NCBI RefSeq assembly: GCF_004331415.1
Contig: NZ_SJOP01000013.1
Span: forward strand, 1-64,000
Reading direction: 5' to 3'
Length of the DNA stretch: 64,000 nucleotides
Origin: Kosakonia quasisacchari
GTDB taxonomy: Bacteria > Pseudomonadota > Gammaproteobacteria > Enterobacterales > Enterobacteriaceae
Part shown: piece by piece, positions 45,025-55,218 of the stretch
How the letters are laid out: each line of letters starts with the position of its first letter
How positions within the stretch are numbered: the stretch's first letter is position 1
Made by a program: the position numbers and the translations under genes
The notes under the pieces: generated by a model
What the model was told of the DNA's origin: nothing
The model's database searches: none
The model's input: the letters and a program-made list of their open reading frames with translations, nothing else

Positions 45025-46710
45025 TTATCCGAGACCAGGCCAGATAATGATGATTAATGTCCCCGCCAGCGTCAGCAGAACGTTGGCGATGGCATACGTT
45101 CCCGCATAGCCCAGCGCCGGGATATTGCTGCGCGCCGTATCGCTGATGATCTCCATTGCCGGGGCGCAGGTACGTGCGCCCATCATCGCGCCGAACAGCA
45201 AAGCACGGTTCATTTTCAGCACATACGCGCCAAACAGAAAACAAATTAACACTGGCACCAGGCTGACAATTAGCCCGGCAATCAGCATCTGGCCGCCCAC
45301 CGCGCCAAGACCGTTGCCGATGCCACTACCGGCGCTTAAGCCCACGCCTGCCATAAATACCATCAGGCCAAACTCTTTCACCATCATCAGCGCGCCCTGC
45401 GGGATATAGCCGAAAGTCGGGTGGTTGGCACGCAGGAAGCCGAGCATGATCCCGGCGAATAACAGGCCGGCAGCGTTACCCACGCCGAAGCTGAAGGAGC
45501 TGAACTGGAAGGTGATCATACCGATCATAAGGCCAACAATAAAAAACGCGCAGAAGGCGAGCAGGTCGGTGACCTGGCTGTGGATCGATATAAAGCCAAT
45601 GCGGTCGGCAATGGTTTTCACGCGTCGCGCGTCGCCGCTGACCTGCAAAACGTCGCCCTTGTTAAGCACGATATTGTCGTCAATCGGCATCTCGATCTGG
45701 CTGCGGATCACGCGGTTTAGAAAGCAACCGTGATCGGTCAGCTTGAGCTGCGCCAGACGGCGACCTACAACGTTGTGATTTTTGACGACCACTTCTTCGG
45801 TGACGATACGCATATCGAGCAGATCGCGATCAAACACCTCTTTGCCGTTGCGGAAACTCGGGTCAAGGCGTGCGTGTGCATCCGGGTAACCGACCAACGA
45901 AATTTCATCGCCCATTTGCAGCACGGCATCACCGTCGGGGCTGGCGAGAATGCCATTGCGGCGAATACGTTCGATATAACACCCTGTCTGACGGTAGATC
46001 CCCAGCTCGCGCAGGTTTTTGCCGTCGGCCCATGCCACCAACTCCGGCCCTACGCGGTAGGCGCGGATGACCGGCAGATAAACTTTACGGTGCGCATCGG
46101 TATCCAGACCGCGTTCACGGGCGATCTGCTGGGCGCTGGTTTGTAAATCCTGGTGCTGCAATTTCGGCAAATAACGTGCGCCGAAAATCAGACTTACCAG
46201 ACCAATCAGGTAAGTCAGAGCATAACCAAGGCTCAGGTTATCCAGCGCGCTGGAGAGTTGCCCGTTCTCCATACCAGAATGGCGCAGCGTATCGCCAGCG
46301 CCCACCAGAACAGGCGTTGAGGTCATCGAGCCCGCCAGCATGCCCGCCGTCAGGCCGATATCCCAACCGAACAGTTTGCCAAGACCTAACGCAATTAACA
46401 GAGCACTGCCAACTAATACCAACGCCAGCATGAGGTAATTCTTGCCGTCGCGAAAAAAAATAGAGAAAAAGTTTGGTCCGGCTTCAACACCGACACAAAA
46501 AATAAACAGCATAAAGCCAAGGTTAAGTGCATCCGTGTTAATGCTGAAATGCTGCTGGCCTAATAATAATGAAACCACTAAAACGCCAATGGAATTACCG
46601 AGTTGAACAGAACCCAGTCGTAATTTACCGAGACAAAGTCCGAGTGCCAGAACGACAAACAATAACAGTATGTAATTCCCGTTTAACAAATCTGCGACGT
46701 TTATATTCAC
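45025..46710 (-). CDS. ybjL: AAE-family putative transporter YbjL
   Basis: The start is the GTG giving [17 protein letters not shown], which yields 561 residues as in E. coli YbjL; 38 further upstream codons are open but unconserved. Two five-helix membrane halves (GxxxG-rich [12 protein letters not shown]... and [16 protein letters not shown]) flank two cytoplasmic TrkA-C (RCK_C) domains around residues 200-370 ([41 protein letters not shown]). The family includes aspartate:alanine exchangers; the substrate of YbjL is not established. Confidence 0.95.
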   Translation of the reverse strand: MNINVADLLNGNYILLLFVVLALGLCLGKLRLGSVQLGNSIGVLVVSLLLGQQHFSINTDALNLGFMLFIFCVGVEAGPNFFSIFFRDGKNYLMLALVLVGSALLIALGLGKLFGWDIGLTAGMLAGSMTSTPVLVGAGDTLRHSGMENGQLSSALDNLSLGYALTYLIGLVSLIFGARYLPKLQHQDLQTSAQQIARERGLDTDAHRKVYLPVIRAYRVGPELVAWADGKNLRELGIYRQTGCYIERIRRNGILASPDGDAVLQMGDEISLVGYPDAHARLDPSFRNGKEVFDRDLLDMRIVTEEVVVKNHNVVGRRLAQLKLTDHGCFLNRVIRSQIEMPIDDNIVLNKGDVLQVSGDARRVKTIADRIGFISIHSQVTDLLAFCAFFIVGLMIGMITFQFSSFSFGVGNAAGLLFAGIMLGFLRANHPTFGYIPQGALMMVKEFGLMVFMAGVGLSAGSGIGNGLGAVGGQMLIAGLIVSLVPVLICFLFGAYVLKMNRALLFGAMMGARTCAPAMEIISDTARSNIPALGYAGTYAIANVLLTLAGTLIIIIWPGLG

Positions 46711-46991
46711 GGAGGCTAACTTCTTGTTTACTTGTAAGCTGTTGAAAGAAATGGTTATTTGAGCTAGTGTTTTGTCCATGCGCTGGCGTATGAAAAAAGC
46801 GGTGCAACACCAGACACTCCCCACAAAACAAAAACAGGCCGCTAGTTTAATCGTATTAGATTACAACGGCTAGTGAGAATCGCGTATTTACGTGGGTGCT
46901 TTTCTGGCACGGATTGCCGCAACGCTTTATCTGTCCGGACATTCTTTTGAACGAGTTGTTAGTGCGATAGAGAAAAAGTCAGGAGGCGTGT

Positions 46992-47357
46992 TTGAAGAAC
47001 AGGCGAAGTCGGGTCGGTGTTATTTGCTGCGCATTACTTTTTATTGTGGTGTGTTTCTTGCTGGTCATAAATATGAAAGGCGCACTGCCCGTGTCCGGTA
47101 ATCCTGAATTAGGCTTACTGCTTTTCACGCTTCCCGGCATTGTCGGTGGGTTGATTGCTCGTCGTCGCAAAGCTGTCGTACCGCTTTTCGGTGCCGTGCT
47201 GGCTGCACCATTTTGCTATGTGCTGATTTATCTGCAGTTAGCCTCTTCTCAGTCGCACTGGCAGGTTATCGCCTGGTTGTTCAGCGCGATTTTCTGGTGT
47301 GGGATAGGCGGGTTATTCTATCTCTTTGTGCGTAAAATCTTGCGGCACAAAAAATAA
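46992..47357 (+). CDS. ybjM: Inner-membrane protein YbjM
   Basis: The 121-residue protein (125 in E. coli) has four hydrophobic helices and the same order of motifs as E. coli YbjM (GVICCALLFIVVCFLL, HMKGA-like NMKGALPVSG, SAIFWCGIGGLFYLFV). The start is TTG behind an excellent AGGAGG. Its function is unknown. It is convergent with grxA. Confidence 0.9.
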   Translation: MKNRRSRVGVICCALLFIVVCFLLVINMKGALPVSGNPELGLLLFTLPGIVGGLIARRRKAVVPLFGAVLAAPFCYVLIYLQLASSQSHWQVIAWLFSAIFWCGIGGLFYLFVRKILRHKK

Positions 47358-47360
47358 AAA

Positions 47361-47383
47361 AACGCCCCCAAAAAGAGGGCGTT
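47361..47383. terminator. Bidirectional terminator between ybjM and grxA
   Basis: AACGCCC / GGGCGTT stem with A-rich flanks on one side and GTTGTT on the other, between convergent stop codons. Confidence 0.75.
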
Positions 47384-47390
47384 GTTCGGT

Positions 47391-47654
47391 TCAGGCAAAC
47401 AGGCCGAAATGTTCTTTGGCATAGGCTTCGAAATCTGTACAGCCGCCAATATGTTTCTGGTCGAGAAAAATCTGCGGGACGGTTTCAACCGGTTTACCGA
47501 CGGTTTTTTCCAGGTCGGCTTTGGTGATGCTTTCCGCGTGGATATCCACGTAGCGATAGTTGAAATCATCACGCTCAGCGGTCAGTTTTTCTGCCAGTTC
47601 TTTTGCGCGTACACAGTATGGGCAGCCAGGGCGGCCAAAAATTACAGCAAACAT
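47391..47654 (-). CDS. grxA: Glutaredoxin 1
   Basis: The 87-residue glutaredoxin (85 in E. coli) has active-site C11-P-Y-C14 and the cis-Pro segment TVPQIFLDQKHIGG. It reduces ribonucleotide reductase and protein-glutathione disulfides. In E. coli it is part of the OxyR regulon; I did not identify an OxyR site with confidence here. Confidence 0.97.
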   Translation of the reverse strand: MFAVIFGRPGCPYCVRAKELAEKLTAERDDFNYRYVDIHAESITKADLEKTVGKPVETVPQIFLDQKHIGGCTDFEAYAKEHFGLFA

Positions 47655-47828
47655 ACTCTCTCCCGAATCTGAAGGTAACTGCTGGTTATCATGACCATAA
47701 CTGAGCGTAATGAAAAGCAGGTTGTGCCTGTTGCTTTAATCTTTACAACCTTTCATTGCAAATTGCGGATACTGTGGCGGCGCAGGCTTCGCCTATACTG
47801 AGGGTCTTGTTTATTTGGGGGATTATTC

Positions 47829-48551
47829 ATGACACCAACTATTGAATTGCTGTGCGCCCATCGCTCTATTCGCCATTTTACCGATCAACCGATTACTCAG
47901 GCGCAGCGCGAGGCGATTATCGCCAGCGCACAGGCGACATCCAGCTCCAGCTTTTTGCAATGCAGTACGATAATTCGTATCACCGATGCTGCACTACGCG
48001 AACAACTGGTCACACTCACCGGCGGGCAACCACATGTGGCGCAGGCGGCAGAGTTTTGGGTGTTCTGCGCCGATTTCCACCGTAATTTCCAGATTTGCCC
48101 GCAGGCGAATCCAGGCCTGGCGGAGCAGTTGCTTCTCGGTGTTGTCGATACCGCGCTGATGGCACAAAACGCCTTCACTGCGGCAGAATCGCTCGGGCTT
48201 GGCGGCGTTTATATTGGCGGAATTCGTAACAGCATTGAAGCCGTAGGTGAGTTATTGCAGGTGCCAAAACATGTGCTGCCGCTGTTTGGTCTGTGCCTTG
48301 GCTGGCCGGCCGACGAGCCAGATAAGAAACCGCGTCTGCCTGCGCAACTGGTGGTGCATGAAAACCGCTATCAACCATTGGATGAAGGTGTGCTGGCGCA
48401 ATACGACGATGAGATCGCCCACTATTATATGACGCGCGGCAGCAATACACGGCGTGATACCTGGAGCGACCATATTCGCCGCACCATCATTAAAGAGAGC
48501 CGTCCGTTTATTCTCGACTATTTGCATAAACAGGGATGGGCGACACGCTAA
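47829..48551 (+). CDS. nfsA: Oxygen-insensitive NADPH nitroreductase NfsA
   Basis: The 240-residue FMN protein is equal in length to E. coli NfsA. Motifs include the N-terminal HRSIRHFTDQPI and the central GLGGVYIGGIRN, both FMN-binding, and the C-terminal SRPFILDYLHKQGWATR. It reduces nitroaromatics by two-electron steps in the cytosol. In E. coli ybjC lies just upstream; here only 174 bases separate grxA from nfsA and ybjC is absent. rimK and ybjN follow on the same strand. Confidence 0.97.
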   Translation: MTPTIELLCAHRSIRHFTDQPITQAQREAIIASAQATSSSSFLQCSTIIRITDAALREQLVTLTGGQPHVAQAAEFWVFCADFHRNFQICPQANPGLAEQLLLGVVDTALMAQNAFTAAESLGLGGVYIGGIRNSIEAVGELLQVPKHVLPLFGLCLGWPADEPDKKPRLPAQLVVHENRYQPLDEGVLAQYDDEIAHYYMTRGSNTRRDTWSDHIRRTIIKESRPFILDYLHKQGWATR

Positions 48552-48623
48552 TTCCCGTTCATCCTGCACGTCGCTGCGTGTATCATACACCTGCTTTGAC
48601 AGGTCCTTTTAGAGAGGTGCAGG

Positions 48624-49526
48624 GTGAAAATTGCCATATTGTCCCGGGATGGAACGCTCTATTCGTGTAAACGCCTGCGCGAAGCGGCGATGCAGCGCGG
48701 TCATCTGGTCGAGATCCTCGACCCGCTTTCCTGTTATATGAATATCAGCCCGGCGGCCTCGTCCATTCACTATAAAGGCCGCCAGTTGCCGCATTTCGAT
48801 GCGGTAATCCCACGTATTGGCTCGGCCATCACCTTCTACGGCACTGCTGCGCTGCGTCAGTTTGAAATTCTTGGGAGTTACCCGCTCAATGAATCGGTAG
48901 CGATCACCCGCGCCAGAGACAAGCTGCGTTCGTTACAGTTACTGGCGCGTCAGGGGATCGATCTGCCGGTGACGGGCATTGCGCATTCACCGGACGATAC
49001 CAGCGATCTGATTGATATGGTTGGTGGCGCACCGCTGGTGGTGAAGCTGGTAGAAGGGACGCAGGGCATTGGCGTGGTGCTGGCGGAAACGCGTCAGGCA
49101 GCAGAGAGCGTGATTGACGCTTTTCGCGGCCTGAATGCGCACATCCTGGTGCAGGAGTTTATCGCCGAAGCGAAGGGAACCGATATTCGCTGTCTGGTGG
49201 TAGGAAATGAGGTGGTAGCCGCCATTGAACGCCGGGCGAAAGAGGGTGATTTTCGCTCTAACTTGCATCGCGGCGGCAAGGCGTTAGTGGCGAACATCAC
49301 AGAGCGTGAGCGTGAAATCGCGCTGGCTGCTGCACAAACGCTGGGGCTGGATGTGGCCGGTGTCGATATTCTTCGCGCCAATCGTGGTCCGCTGGTGATG
49401 GAGGTAAATGCTTCTCCTGGGCTTGAAGGGATCGAAAAAGCCACCGGTATTGATATTGCTGGCCGCATGATCCAGTGGATCGAGCGTCAGGCAACGCCAG
49501 GTTTTTGCCTGAAAACCGGCGGCTGA
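48624..49526 (+). CDS. rimK: Ribosomal protein bS6 glutamate ligase RimK
   Basis: The 300-residue ATP-grasp enzyme is identical in length to E. coli RimK. It adds glutamates to the C-terminus of ribosomal protein S6. The phosphate-binding loop ([12 protein letters not shown]), the ATP-grasp lysine strands, and the Mg-binding ending ([24 protein letters not shown]) are all present. AGAGAGGTG precedes the start (GTGAAAATT). Confidence 0.97.
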   Translation: MKIAILSRDGTLYSCKRLREAAMQRGHLVEILDPLSCYMNISPAASSIHYKGRQLPHFDAVIPRIGSAITFYGTAALRQFEILGSYPLNESVAITRARDKLRSLQLLARQGIDLPVTGIAHSPDDTSDLIDMVGGAPLVVKLVEGTQGIGVVLAETRQAAESVIDAFRGLNAHILVQEFIAEAKGTDIRCLVVGNEVVAAIERRAKEGDFRSNLHRGGKALVANITEREREIALAAAQTLGLDVAGVDILRANRGPLVMEVNASPGLEGIEKATGIDIAGRMIQWIERQATPGFCLKTGG

Positions 49527-49611
49527 GGTTATTTTCCCACGCAATTAATGGTACGTTCTGGCCTTTTTGCGTAAGCTATGGCCAATTTTTTCGCTAAGAG
49601 AGCACTGCTTT

Positions 49612-50091
49612 ATGGATTCACTCGTCGTTCCGGGTCTGGACACGCTGCGTCACTGGCTGGATGAACTAGGCATTAACTTTTTTGAATGCGATAACTGTCA
49701 GGCGCTGCACCTGCCGCACATGCAAAATTTTGATGGCGTGTTTGATGCAAAAGTCGACCTTGTTAATGACGTGGTGCTGTTTACCGCCATGGCGGAAGTC
49801 AAGCCGTCGGCACTGCTGGCGCTGGCCGCCGATCTCTCTGCCATTAATGCCAGCTCTTTAACCGTGAAAGCATTTCTCGATATACAGGATGATAATCTGC
49901 CAAAACTGGTGGTTTGCCAGTCTTTATGCGTCGGACCTGGCGTTACGTTTGAACAGTTCGCTTGGTTTATGCGCCAGAGTGAAGAGCAGATTTCAATGGT
50001 CATTATGGAAGCTAACGCTCATCAACTGCTGTTCACGCCCAGCGAAGAAGAGATGGCGGTAGATGAAGAGCCACACAATTTTCTCCACTGA
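49612..50091 (+). CDS. ybjN: YbjN-family protein
   Basis: The start at MDSLVVPGLDTL gives 159 residues (158 in E. coli). YbjN resembles type III secretion chaperones in fold and affects motility, exopolysaccharide and stress responses when overproduced in E. coli; its direct partner is not known. Fifteen upstream in-frame codons overlap the promoter region and are not conserved. Confidence 0.93.
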   Translation: MDSLVVPGLDTLRHWLDELGINFFECDNCQALHLPHMQNFDGVFDAKVDLVNDVVLFTAMAEVKPSALLALAADLSAINASSLTVKAFLDIQDDNLPKLVVCQSLCVGPGVTFEQFAWFMRQSEEQISMVIMEANAHQLLFTPSEEEMAVDEEPHNFLH

Positions 50092-50109
50092 CTCTGCGCT
50101 GCATTCGAC

Positions 50110-50145
50110 GCAGTCGCTGCCATGGCGACTGCATAATAAATATTT
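50110..50145 (+). terminator. Terminator after ybjN
   Basis: An 8-bp stem GCAGTCGC / GCGACTGC with a 7-base loop is followed by an AT-rich stretch ending ATTTTT. The remaining 296 bases to potF hold that operon's promoter and no gene. Confidence 0.65.
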
Positions 50146-50441
50146 TTATTCTGCTATTAACCTTTCCTTAAAGAATTTTTCACCGCTATTCCTCGCGTAA
50201 CGGCTTATCACATAGACGTATCCTGCATAAAAAATTGATAAAAGGCGTTTTTTAATCTGACCTATAGCCTCAAACCCTGGCTACAGTTATTCTTGCGATG
50301 CTTAAAACAGCATGCGGTGTCAGCCGGAAGCGTTTTCTTCTCCGGGGCTGTGCAGAGTGACAAAATATGCATGATTCTTGCATATCTTATGATGCGTACA
50401 TTTAGTTCGTATGTTAACGGACTTTCCAGAAGGAATGAGAT

Positions 50442-51554
50442 ATGACCGCCTTGAGCAAAAAATGGGTATCGGGTCTTGTCGCGGGTGCGTTGATGGCTGT
50501 CTCTGCCAGCACGCTCGCAGCCGAGCAAAAGACGCTGCATGTTTATAACTGGTCTGATTATATTGCGCCGGACACCGTCGCGAATTTTGAAAAAGAGACG
50601 GGCATCAAAGTCATTTATGACGTGTTTGACTCCAACGAAGTGCTGGAAGGCAAATTGATGGCGGGCAGCACCGGTTTCGACCTGGTTGTGCCTTCCGCAA
50701 GTTTCCTTGAGCGCCAGTTAGCCGCCGGGGTGTTCCAGCCGCTCGATAAGAGCAAGCTGCCGAACTGGAAAAACCTCGATCCAGACGTGCTGAAGATGGT
50801 GGCCAAGCACGATCCGGATAACAAATACGCTGTCCCGTACCTGTGGGCGACAACCGGGATTGGCTATAACGTTGACAAAGTGAAAGCGGCGCTCGGCAAA
50901 GATGCACCGGTAAACAGTTGGGATCTGGTGCTGAAACCGGAAAACCTGGAAAAACTGAAAAGCTGCGGCGTTTCATTCCTCGATGCGCCGGAAGAGATTT
51001 TTGCCACCGTGCTCAACTACCTCGGCAAAGATCCGAACAGCAGCAAAGCGGATGACTACAGCGTTGCCGCGACCGACTTGCTGTTAAAACTGCGTCCGAA
51101 CATCCGTTACTTCCACTCTTCTCAGTACATTAATGACCTGGCAAACGGCGACATCTGTGTGGCTATTGGCTGGGCGGGTGATGTGTGGCAGGCGGCAAAC
51201 CGTGCAAAAGAAGCGAAGAATGGCGTGAATATTAACTACACCATTCCGAAAGAGGGCGCGCTGGCGTTCTTTGATGTCTTCGCGATGCCGGCTGACGCTA
51301 AAAACAAAGACGAAGCGTATCAGTTCCTTAACTACCTGATGCGCCCGGATGTGATTGCGCATATTAGCGATCATGTGTTCTACGCGAACGGCAACAAAGC
51401 CTCTGTTCCGCTGATCAGCGCAGAAGTGCGTGACAACCCGGCTATCTTCCCGCCGCCGGATGTTTTCGCCAAACTGTTTACGCTGAAAGTCCAGGATCCG
51501 AAAATCGACCGCGTAAGAACCCGCGCGTGGACTAAAGTTAAAAGCGGCAAATAA
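50442..51554 (+). CDS. potF: Putrescine-binding periplasmic protein PotF
   Basis: The 370-residue protein is equal in length to E. coli PotF, with a signal peptide ending STLAA (about residue 26). The polyamine-binding lobes are recognisable from LHVYNWSDYIAPDT, which contains the Trp-Ser contact region, and IGYNVDKVKAALG. It captures putrescine for import by PotGHI. AGAAGGAATG precedes the ATG. Confidence 0.97.
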   Translation: MTALSKKWVSGLVAGALMAVSASTLAAEQKTLHVYNWSDYIAPDTVANFEKETGIKVIYDVFDSNEVLEGKLMAGSTGFDLVVPSASFLERQLAAGVFQPLDKSKLPNWKNLDPDVLKMVAKHDPDNKYAVPYLWATTGIGYNVDKVKAALGKDAPVNSWDLVLKPENLEKLKSCGVSFLDAPEEIFATVLNYLGKDPNSSKADDYSVAATDLLLKLRPNIRYFHSSQYINDLANGDICVAIGWAGDVWQAANRAKEAKNGVNINYTIPKEGALAFFDVFAMPADAKNKDEAYQFLNYLMRPDVIAHISDHVFYANGNKASVPLISAEVRDNPAIFPPPDVFAKLFTLKVQDPKIDRVRTRAWTKVKSGK

Positions 51555-51610
51555 TTCAATCACCTGACAGGTGATAAGGCTGCACCGTGGCGGTGCGCCT
51601 GCCCCAAAAA

Positions 51611-51637
51611 TGGACAGAGGTGATGCGCCTCTGTCCA
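51611..51637 (+). other. Intergenic hairpin between potF and potG
   Basis: A perfect 10-bp stem TGGACAGAGG / CCTCTGTCCA with a 7-base loop lies in the 140-base potF-potG gap. A smaller palindrome ATCACCTGACAGGTGAT (51559-51574) precedes it. No T tract follows, so mRNA stabilisation of the potF part is more likely than termination. Confidence 0.65.
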
Positions 51638-51694
51638 GTCATTTGTACGACAACTCGTTGAAACGGGTTGATGTTTTTGCCGGAGAGCACTTGA

Positions 51695-52828
51695 GTGAAT
51701 GACGCTATCCCCCGCCCACAGGCGAAGAGCCGCAAGGATCTGACGCCGCTGCTGGAAATTCGCAACCTGACCAAATCCTTTGATGGTCAGCACGCTGTTG
51801 ATGATGTCAGTCTAACCATTTATAAAGGTGAAATTTTTGCCCTGCTTGGCGCGTCCGGCTGCGGTAAATCAACGTTGCTGCGCATGCTCGCCGGTTTTGA
51901 GCAGCCTACCCACGGACAAATCATGCTCGATGGCGTAGACCTGGCACATGTGCCGCCCTATCTGCGCCCGATCAATATGATGTTCCAGTCTTACGCACTC
52001 TTCCCGCATATGACCGTGGAGCAAAATATTGCTTTCGGTCTTAAACAAGACAAGTTGCCGAAAGCGGAAATCGCCAGCCGCGTGGCTGAAATGCTGCACC
52101 TGGTTCATATGAGCGAGTACGCCAAACGTAAACCTCACCAGCTTTCAGGTGGCCAGCGTCAACGTGTGGCACTGGCGCGCAGCCTGGCAAAACGCCCGAA
52201 ACTGCTGCTGCTGGATGAACCGATGGGCGCGCTTGATAAAAAGCTGCGCGACCGCATGCAGCTCGAAGTGGTGGATATCCTTGAGCGTGTTGGCGTGACT
52301 TGTGTGATGGTGACTCACGACCAGGAAGAAGCAATGACCATGGCCGGGCGTATCGCCATCATGAACCGCGGTAAGTTTGTGCAGATAGGCGAACCGGAAG
52401 AGATTTACGAGCACCCGACCACGCGTTACAGCGCCGAGTTTATCGGTTCGGTGAATGTGTTCGAAGGGCTGCTGAAAGAGCGTCAGGAAGACGGTCTGGT
52501 GATCGACTCTCCGGGGCTGGTGCATCCTCTGAAAGTGGACGCCGATGCGTCGGTTGTGGATAACGTGCCGGTGTATGTGGCGCTGCGCCCGGAAAAAATC
52601 ATGCTCTGTGAAGAACCACCGGCCGATGGCTATAACTTTGCTGTCGGGGAAGTGGTGCATATCGCCTACCTTGGCGACCTCTCTATTTATCACGTGCGTT
52701 TGCAAAGCGGGCAGATGCTCAGCGCCCAGTTGCAGAATGCGCATCGCTACCGTAAAGGCGCACCAACCTGGGGCGATGAAGTTCGCCTCTGCTGGGATGC
52801 CGATAGTTGTGTGGTTCTGACGGTTTAA
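51695..52828 (+). CDS. potG: Putrescine ABC importer ATPase PotG
   Basis: The 377-residue ATPase starts at GTG (NDAIPRPQAKSR follows) as judged from the exact match to E. coli PotG. Walker A GASGCGKST, signature LSGGQRQRVALARS, Walker B LLLDEPMGALD and a C-terminal TOBE domain are intact. It energises PotH/PotI. Confidence 0.97.
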   Translation: MNDAIPRPQAKSRKDLTPLLEIRNLTKSFDGQHAVDDVSLTIYKGEIFALLGASGCGKSTLLRMLAGFEQPTHGQIMLDGVDLAHVPPYLRPINMMFQSYALFPHMTVEQNIAFGLKQDKLPKAEIASRVAEMLHLVHMSEYAKRKPHQLSGGQRQRVALARSLAKRPKLLLLDEPMGALDKKLRDRMQLEVVDILERVGVTCVMVTHDQEEAMTMAGRIAIMNRGKFVQIGEPEEIYEHPTTRYSAEFIGSVNVFEGLLKERQEDGLVIDSPGLVHPLKVDADASVVDNVPVYVALRPEKIMLCEEPPADGYNFAVGEVVHIAYLGDLSIYHVRLQSGQMLSAQLQNAHRYRKGAPTWGDEVRLCWDADSCVVLTV

Positions 52829-52837
52829 GGAGCGGCG

Positions 52838-53791
52838 ATGAGTACACTGGAACCACCGTCCCGCGTCGAAAAACCGGGCGGTTTTACTTTATGGCTGGGG
52901 CGTATGCAGATGCGTCACGGGCGCAAACTGGTGATTGCGCTGCCCTATATTTGGCTGACTTTGCTGTTTCTGCTGCCGTTTTTGATCGTGTTCAAAATCA
53001 GCCTTGCAGAGATGGCGCGGCAGATCCCGCCGTATACCGATCTTATCGAGTGGGCCGACAGTCAACTGACGGTAACGCTGAATATCGGCAACTTCCTGCA
53101 ACTTACCGACGATCCGCTTTACTTCGAAGCCTACTTGCAGTCGTTACAGGTGGCGGCGATCTCAACGATTTGCTGTCTGCTGCTGGGGTATCCGCTGGCC
53201 TGGGCAGTGGCGCACAGCAAACCGTCGACGCGCAATATTCTGCTGCTGCTGGTGATTTTGCCGTCGTGGACGTCGTTTCTGATCCGCGTTTATGCGTGGA
53301 TGGGGATCCTGAAAAACAACGGCGTGCTGAATAATTTCCTGATGTGGCTGGGCGTTATCGATCAGCCGCTGACGATTCTGCATACCAACCTCGCGGTGTA
53401 TATCGGGATTGTTTATGCCTATTTGCCGTTTATGGTGTTGCCGATTTATACCGCGCTGACGCGTATCGATTATTCGCTGGTAGAAGCCTCGCTGGATCTT
53501 GGCGCGCGCCCGCTGAAAACCTTTTTCAGCGTGATTGTGCCATTGACCAAAGGCGGGATTATCGCCGGTTCGATGTTGGTGTTTATCCCGGCGGTTGGCG
53601 AGTTTGTGATCCCCGAACTGCTCGGCGGCCCGGACAGCATCATGATTGGCCGTGTGTTATGGCAGGAGTTTTTTAATAACCGCGACTGGCCGGTAGCCTC
53701 GGCGGTGGCAGTGATTATGCTGCTGTTGCTGATTGTGCCAATCATGTGGTTCCACAAACATCAGCAGAAACAAGGGGAGGACCACGCATGA
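52838..53791 (+). CDS. potH: Putrescine ABC importer permease PotH
   Basis: The 317-residue inner-membrane protein (E. coli 317) has six spans and the EAA loop (SLVEASLDLGARPLKTF). It lies 9 bases after potG and overlaps potI by 4 bases. Confidence 0.97.
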   Translation: MSTLEPPSRVEKPGGFTLWLGRMQMRHGRKLVIALPYIWLTLLFLLPFLIVFKISLAEMARQIPPYTDLIEWADSQLTVTLNIGNFLQLTDDPLYFEAYLQSLQVAAISTICCLLLGYPLAWAVAHSKPSTRNILLLLVILPSWTSFLIRVYAWMGILKNNGVLNNFLMWLGVIDQPLTILHTNLAVYIGIVYAYLPFMVLPIYTALTRIDYSLVEASLDLGARPLKTFFSVIVPLTKGGIIAGSMLVFIPAVGEFVIPELLGGPDSIMIGRVLWQEFFNNRDWPVASAVAVIMLLLLIVPIMWFHKHQQKQGEDHA

Positions 53792-54633
53792 ACACCTTAC
53801 CGGTAGTGCGCTCTCCGTGGCGCATTTTGATCCTCGTGCTCGGCTTTACTTTCCTGTACGCGCCAATGCTGATGCTGGTGATCTACTCCTTTAACAGTTC
53901 AAGGCTTGTCACCGTCTGGGCGGGCTGGTCGACGCGCTGGTATGGCGAGCTGTTTCACGACAACGCGATGATGAGCGCTGTCGGCTTAAGTCTGACCATC
54001 GCCGCTTGTGCGGCGACGATGGCGGCGGTGCTGGGGACTATCGCGGCGGTGGTGATGGTGCGTTTTGGCCGCTTTCGTGGCTCAAACGGTTTCGCCTTTA
54101 TGATTACCGCACCGTTGGTGATGCCGGATGTGATCACTGGCTTGTCGCTGCTGTTGCTGTTTGTTGCGCTCGGCCATGCTATTGGCTGGCCCGCCGATCG
54201 CGGGATGCTCACTATCTGGCTGGCGCATGTGACCTTCTGTACCGCGTATGTGGCAGTGGTTATCTCCTCGCGTCTGCGCGAACTGGATCGCTCCATCGAA
54301 GAGGCGGCAATGGATCTTGGTGCGACGCCATTGAAAGTGTTCTTCGTTATCACGCTGCCGATGATTATGCCGGCAATTATTTCCGGTTGGCTTTTAGCGT
54401 TTACTCTGTCGCTGGATGACCTGGTGATTGCCAGTTTTGTCTCCGGGCCGGGGGCGACGACATTGCCGATGCTGGTCTTCTCCAGTGTGCGCATGGGGGT
54501 GAACCCGGAAATCAACGCGCTGGCGACGCTTATCCTTGGTGTGGTCGGGATTGTTGGTTTTATCGCCTGGTATTTAATGGCGCGGGCGGAAAAACAGCGG
54601 ATCCGTGATATCCAACGTGCAAGACAAGGCTGA
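53788..54633 (+). CDS. potI: Putrescine ABC importer permease PotI
   Basis: The start is the ATG overlapping the potH TGA (MNTLPVVRSPWRIL), giving 281 residues as in E. coli. Six membrane spans and the EAA loop (SIEEAAMDLGATPLKVF) are present. It is the last gene of potFGHI; a strong terminator follows. Confidence 0.97.
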   Translation: MNTLPVVRSPWRILILVLGFTFLYAPMLMLVIYSFNSSRLVTVWAGWSTRWYGELFHDNAMMSAVGLSLTIAACAATMAAVLGTIAAVVMVRFGRFRGSNGFAFMITAPLVMPDVITGLSLLLLFVALGHAIGWPADRGMLTIWLAHVTFCTAYVAVVISSRLRELDRSIEEAAMDLGATPLKVFFVITLPMIMPAIISGWLLAFTLSLDDLVIASFVSGPGATTLPMLVFSSVRMGVNPEINALATLILGVVGIVGFIAWYLMARAEKQRIRDIQRARQG

Positions 54634-54663
54634 ACTTATTAGAATCGTGAAATTGTGTTGCTG

Positions 54664-54688
54664 ATGCCGCGCTTGTCGCGGCATTTTT
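54664..54688 (+). terminator. potFGHI terminator
   Basis: An 8-bp stem ATGCCGCG / CGCGGCAT with loop CTTGT is followed by TTTTCA, 30 bases after potI. Confidence 0.85.
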
Positions 54689-54706
54689 CACAGGGAAATC
54701 ATCGGA

Positions 54707-55177
54707 TTGGGGTTCTTCAAGAAAACCACTCATCACGCGAAATTGAATGTACCGGCACTGGTGCAAGTGGCGGCCATCGCCATTATTATGATTCGCTGCG
54801 TTGATGTATTGATGGTGTTTAATTTGCTGGGATGGCGCGGCCTGATCGATTTTGTGCAGCGCAGTGCGCAGACCTGGAGCCTGACGCTGGTTTTTCTTGG
54901 CAGCTTGCTGCTGGTGTTTGCCGAAATTCTCAGTGCCTTCTCGGTCGTCAAAGGCAGGAACTGGGCGCGCTGGCTTTATCTCGGCACGCAAGTTGTCGCA
55001 ACCGGTTATTTATGGGCCGCTTCGCTCGGTTATGGCTATCCGGAGCTCTTCAGCATTGCCGGTGGTTCCCGACGTGAGATTTTCCACGCATTAGTGATGC
55101 AAAAACTGCCCGATCTGCTGGTGTTATTCCTGCTGTTTGTTCCCGCGCCCAGCCGACGCTTTTTCCGCCTGCAATAA
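54707..55177 (+). CDS. ybjO: Inner-membrane protein YbjO
   Basis: The 156-residue protein (162 in E. coli) has about four membrane spans and matches YbjO along its length ([48 protein letters not shown]). The start is probably the TTG giving MGFFKKTT; the few residues seen before GFFKKT in E. coli are not recoverable here. Its function is unknown. Confidence 0.88.
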   Translation: MGFFKKTTHHAKLNVPALVQVAAIAIIMIRCVDVLMVFNLLGWRGLIDFVQRSAQTWSLTLVFLGSLLLVFAEILSAFSVVKGRNWARWLYLGTQVVATGYLWAASLGYGYPELFSIAGGSRREIFHALVMQKLPDLLVLFLLFVPAPSRRFFRLQ

Positions 55178-55218
55178 CGGTGGTACAATCCCGGCCCCGC
55201 AAAATGAAAGGCTTTACT

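Noticed and set aside
47655..47828. An OxyR site and a ybjC gene between grxA and nfsA
   Set aside because: No frame resembling YbjC fits in 174 bases, and no four-element OxyR motif is convincing by eye.
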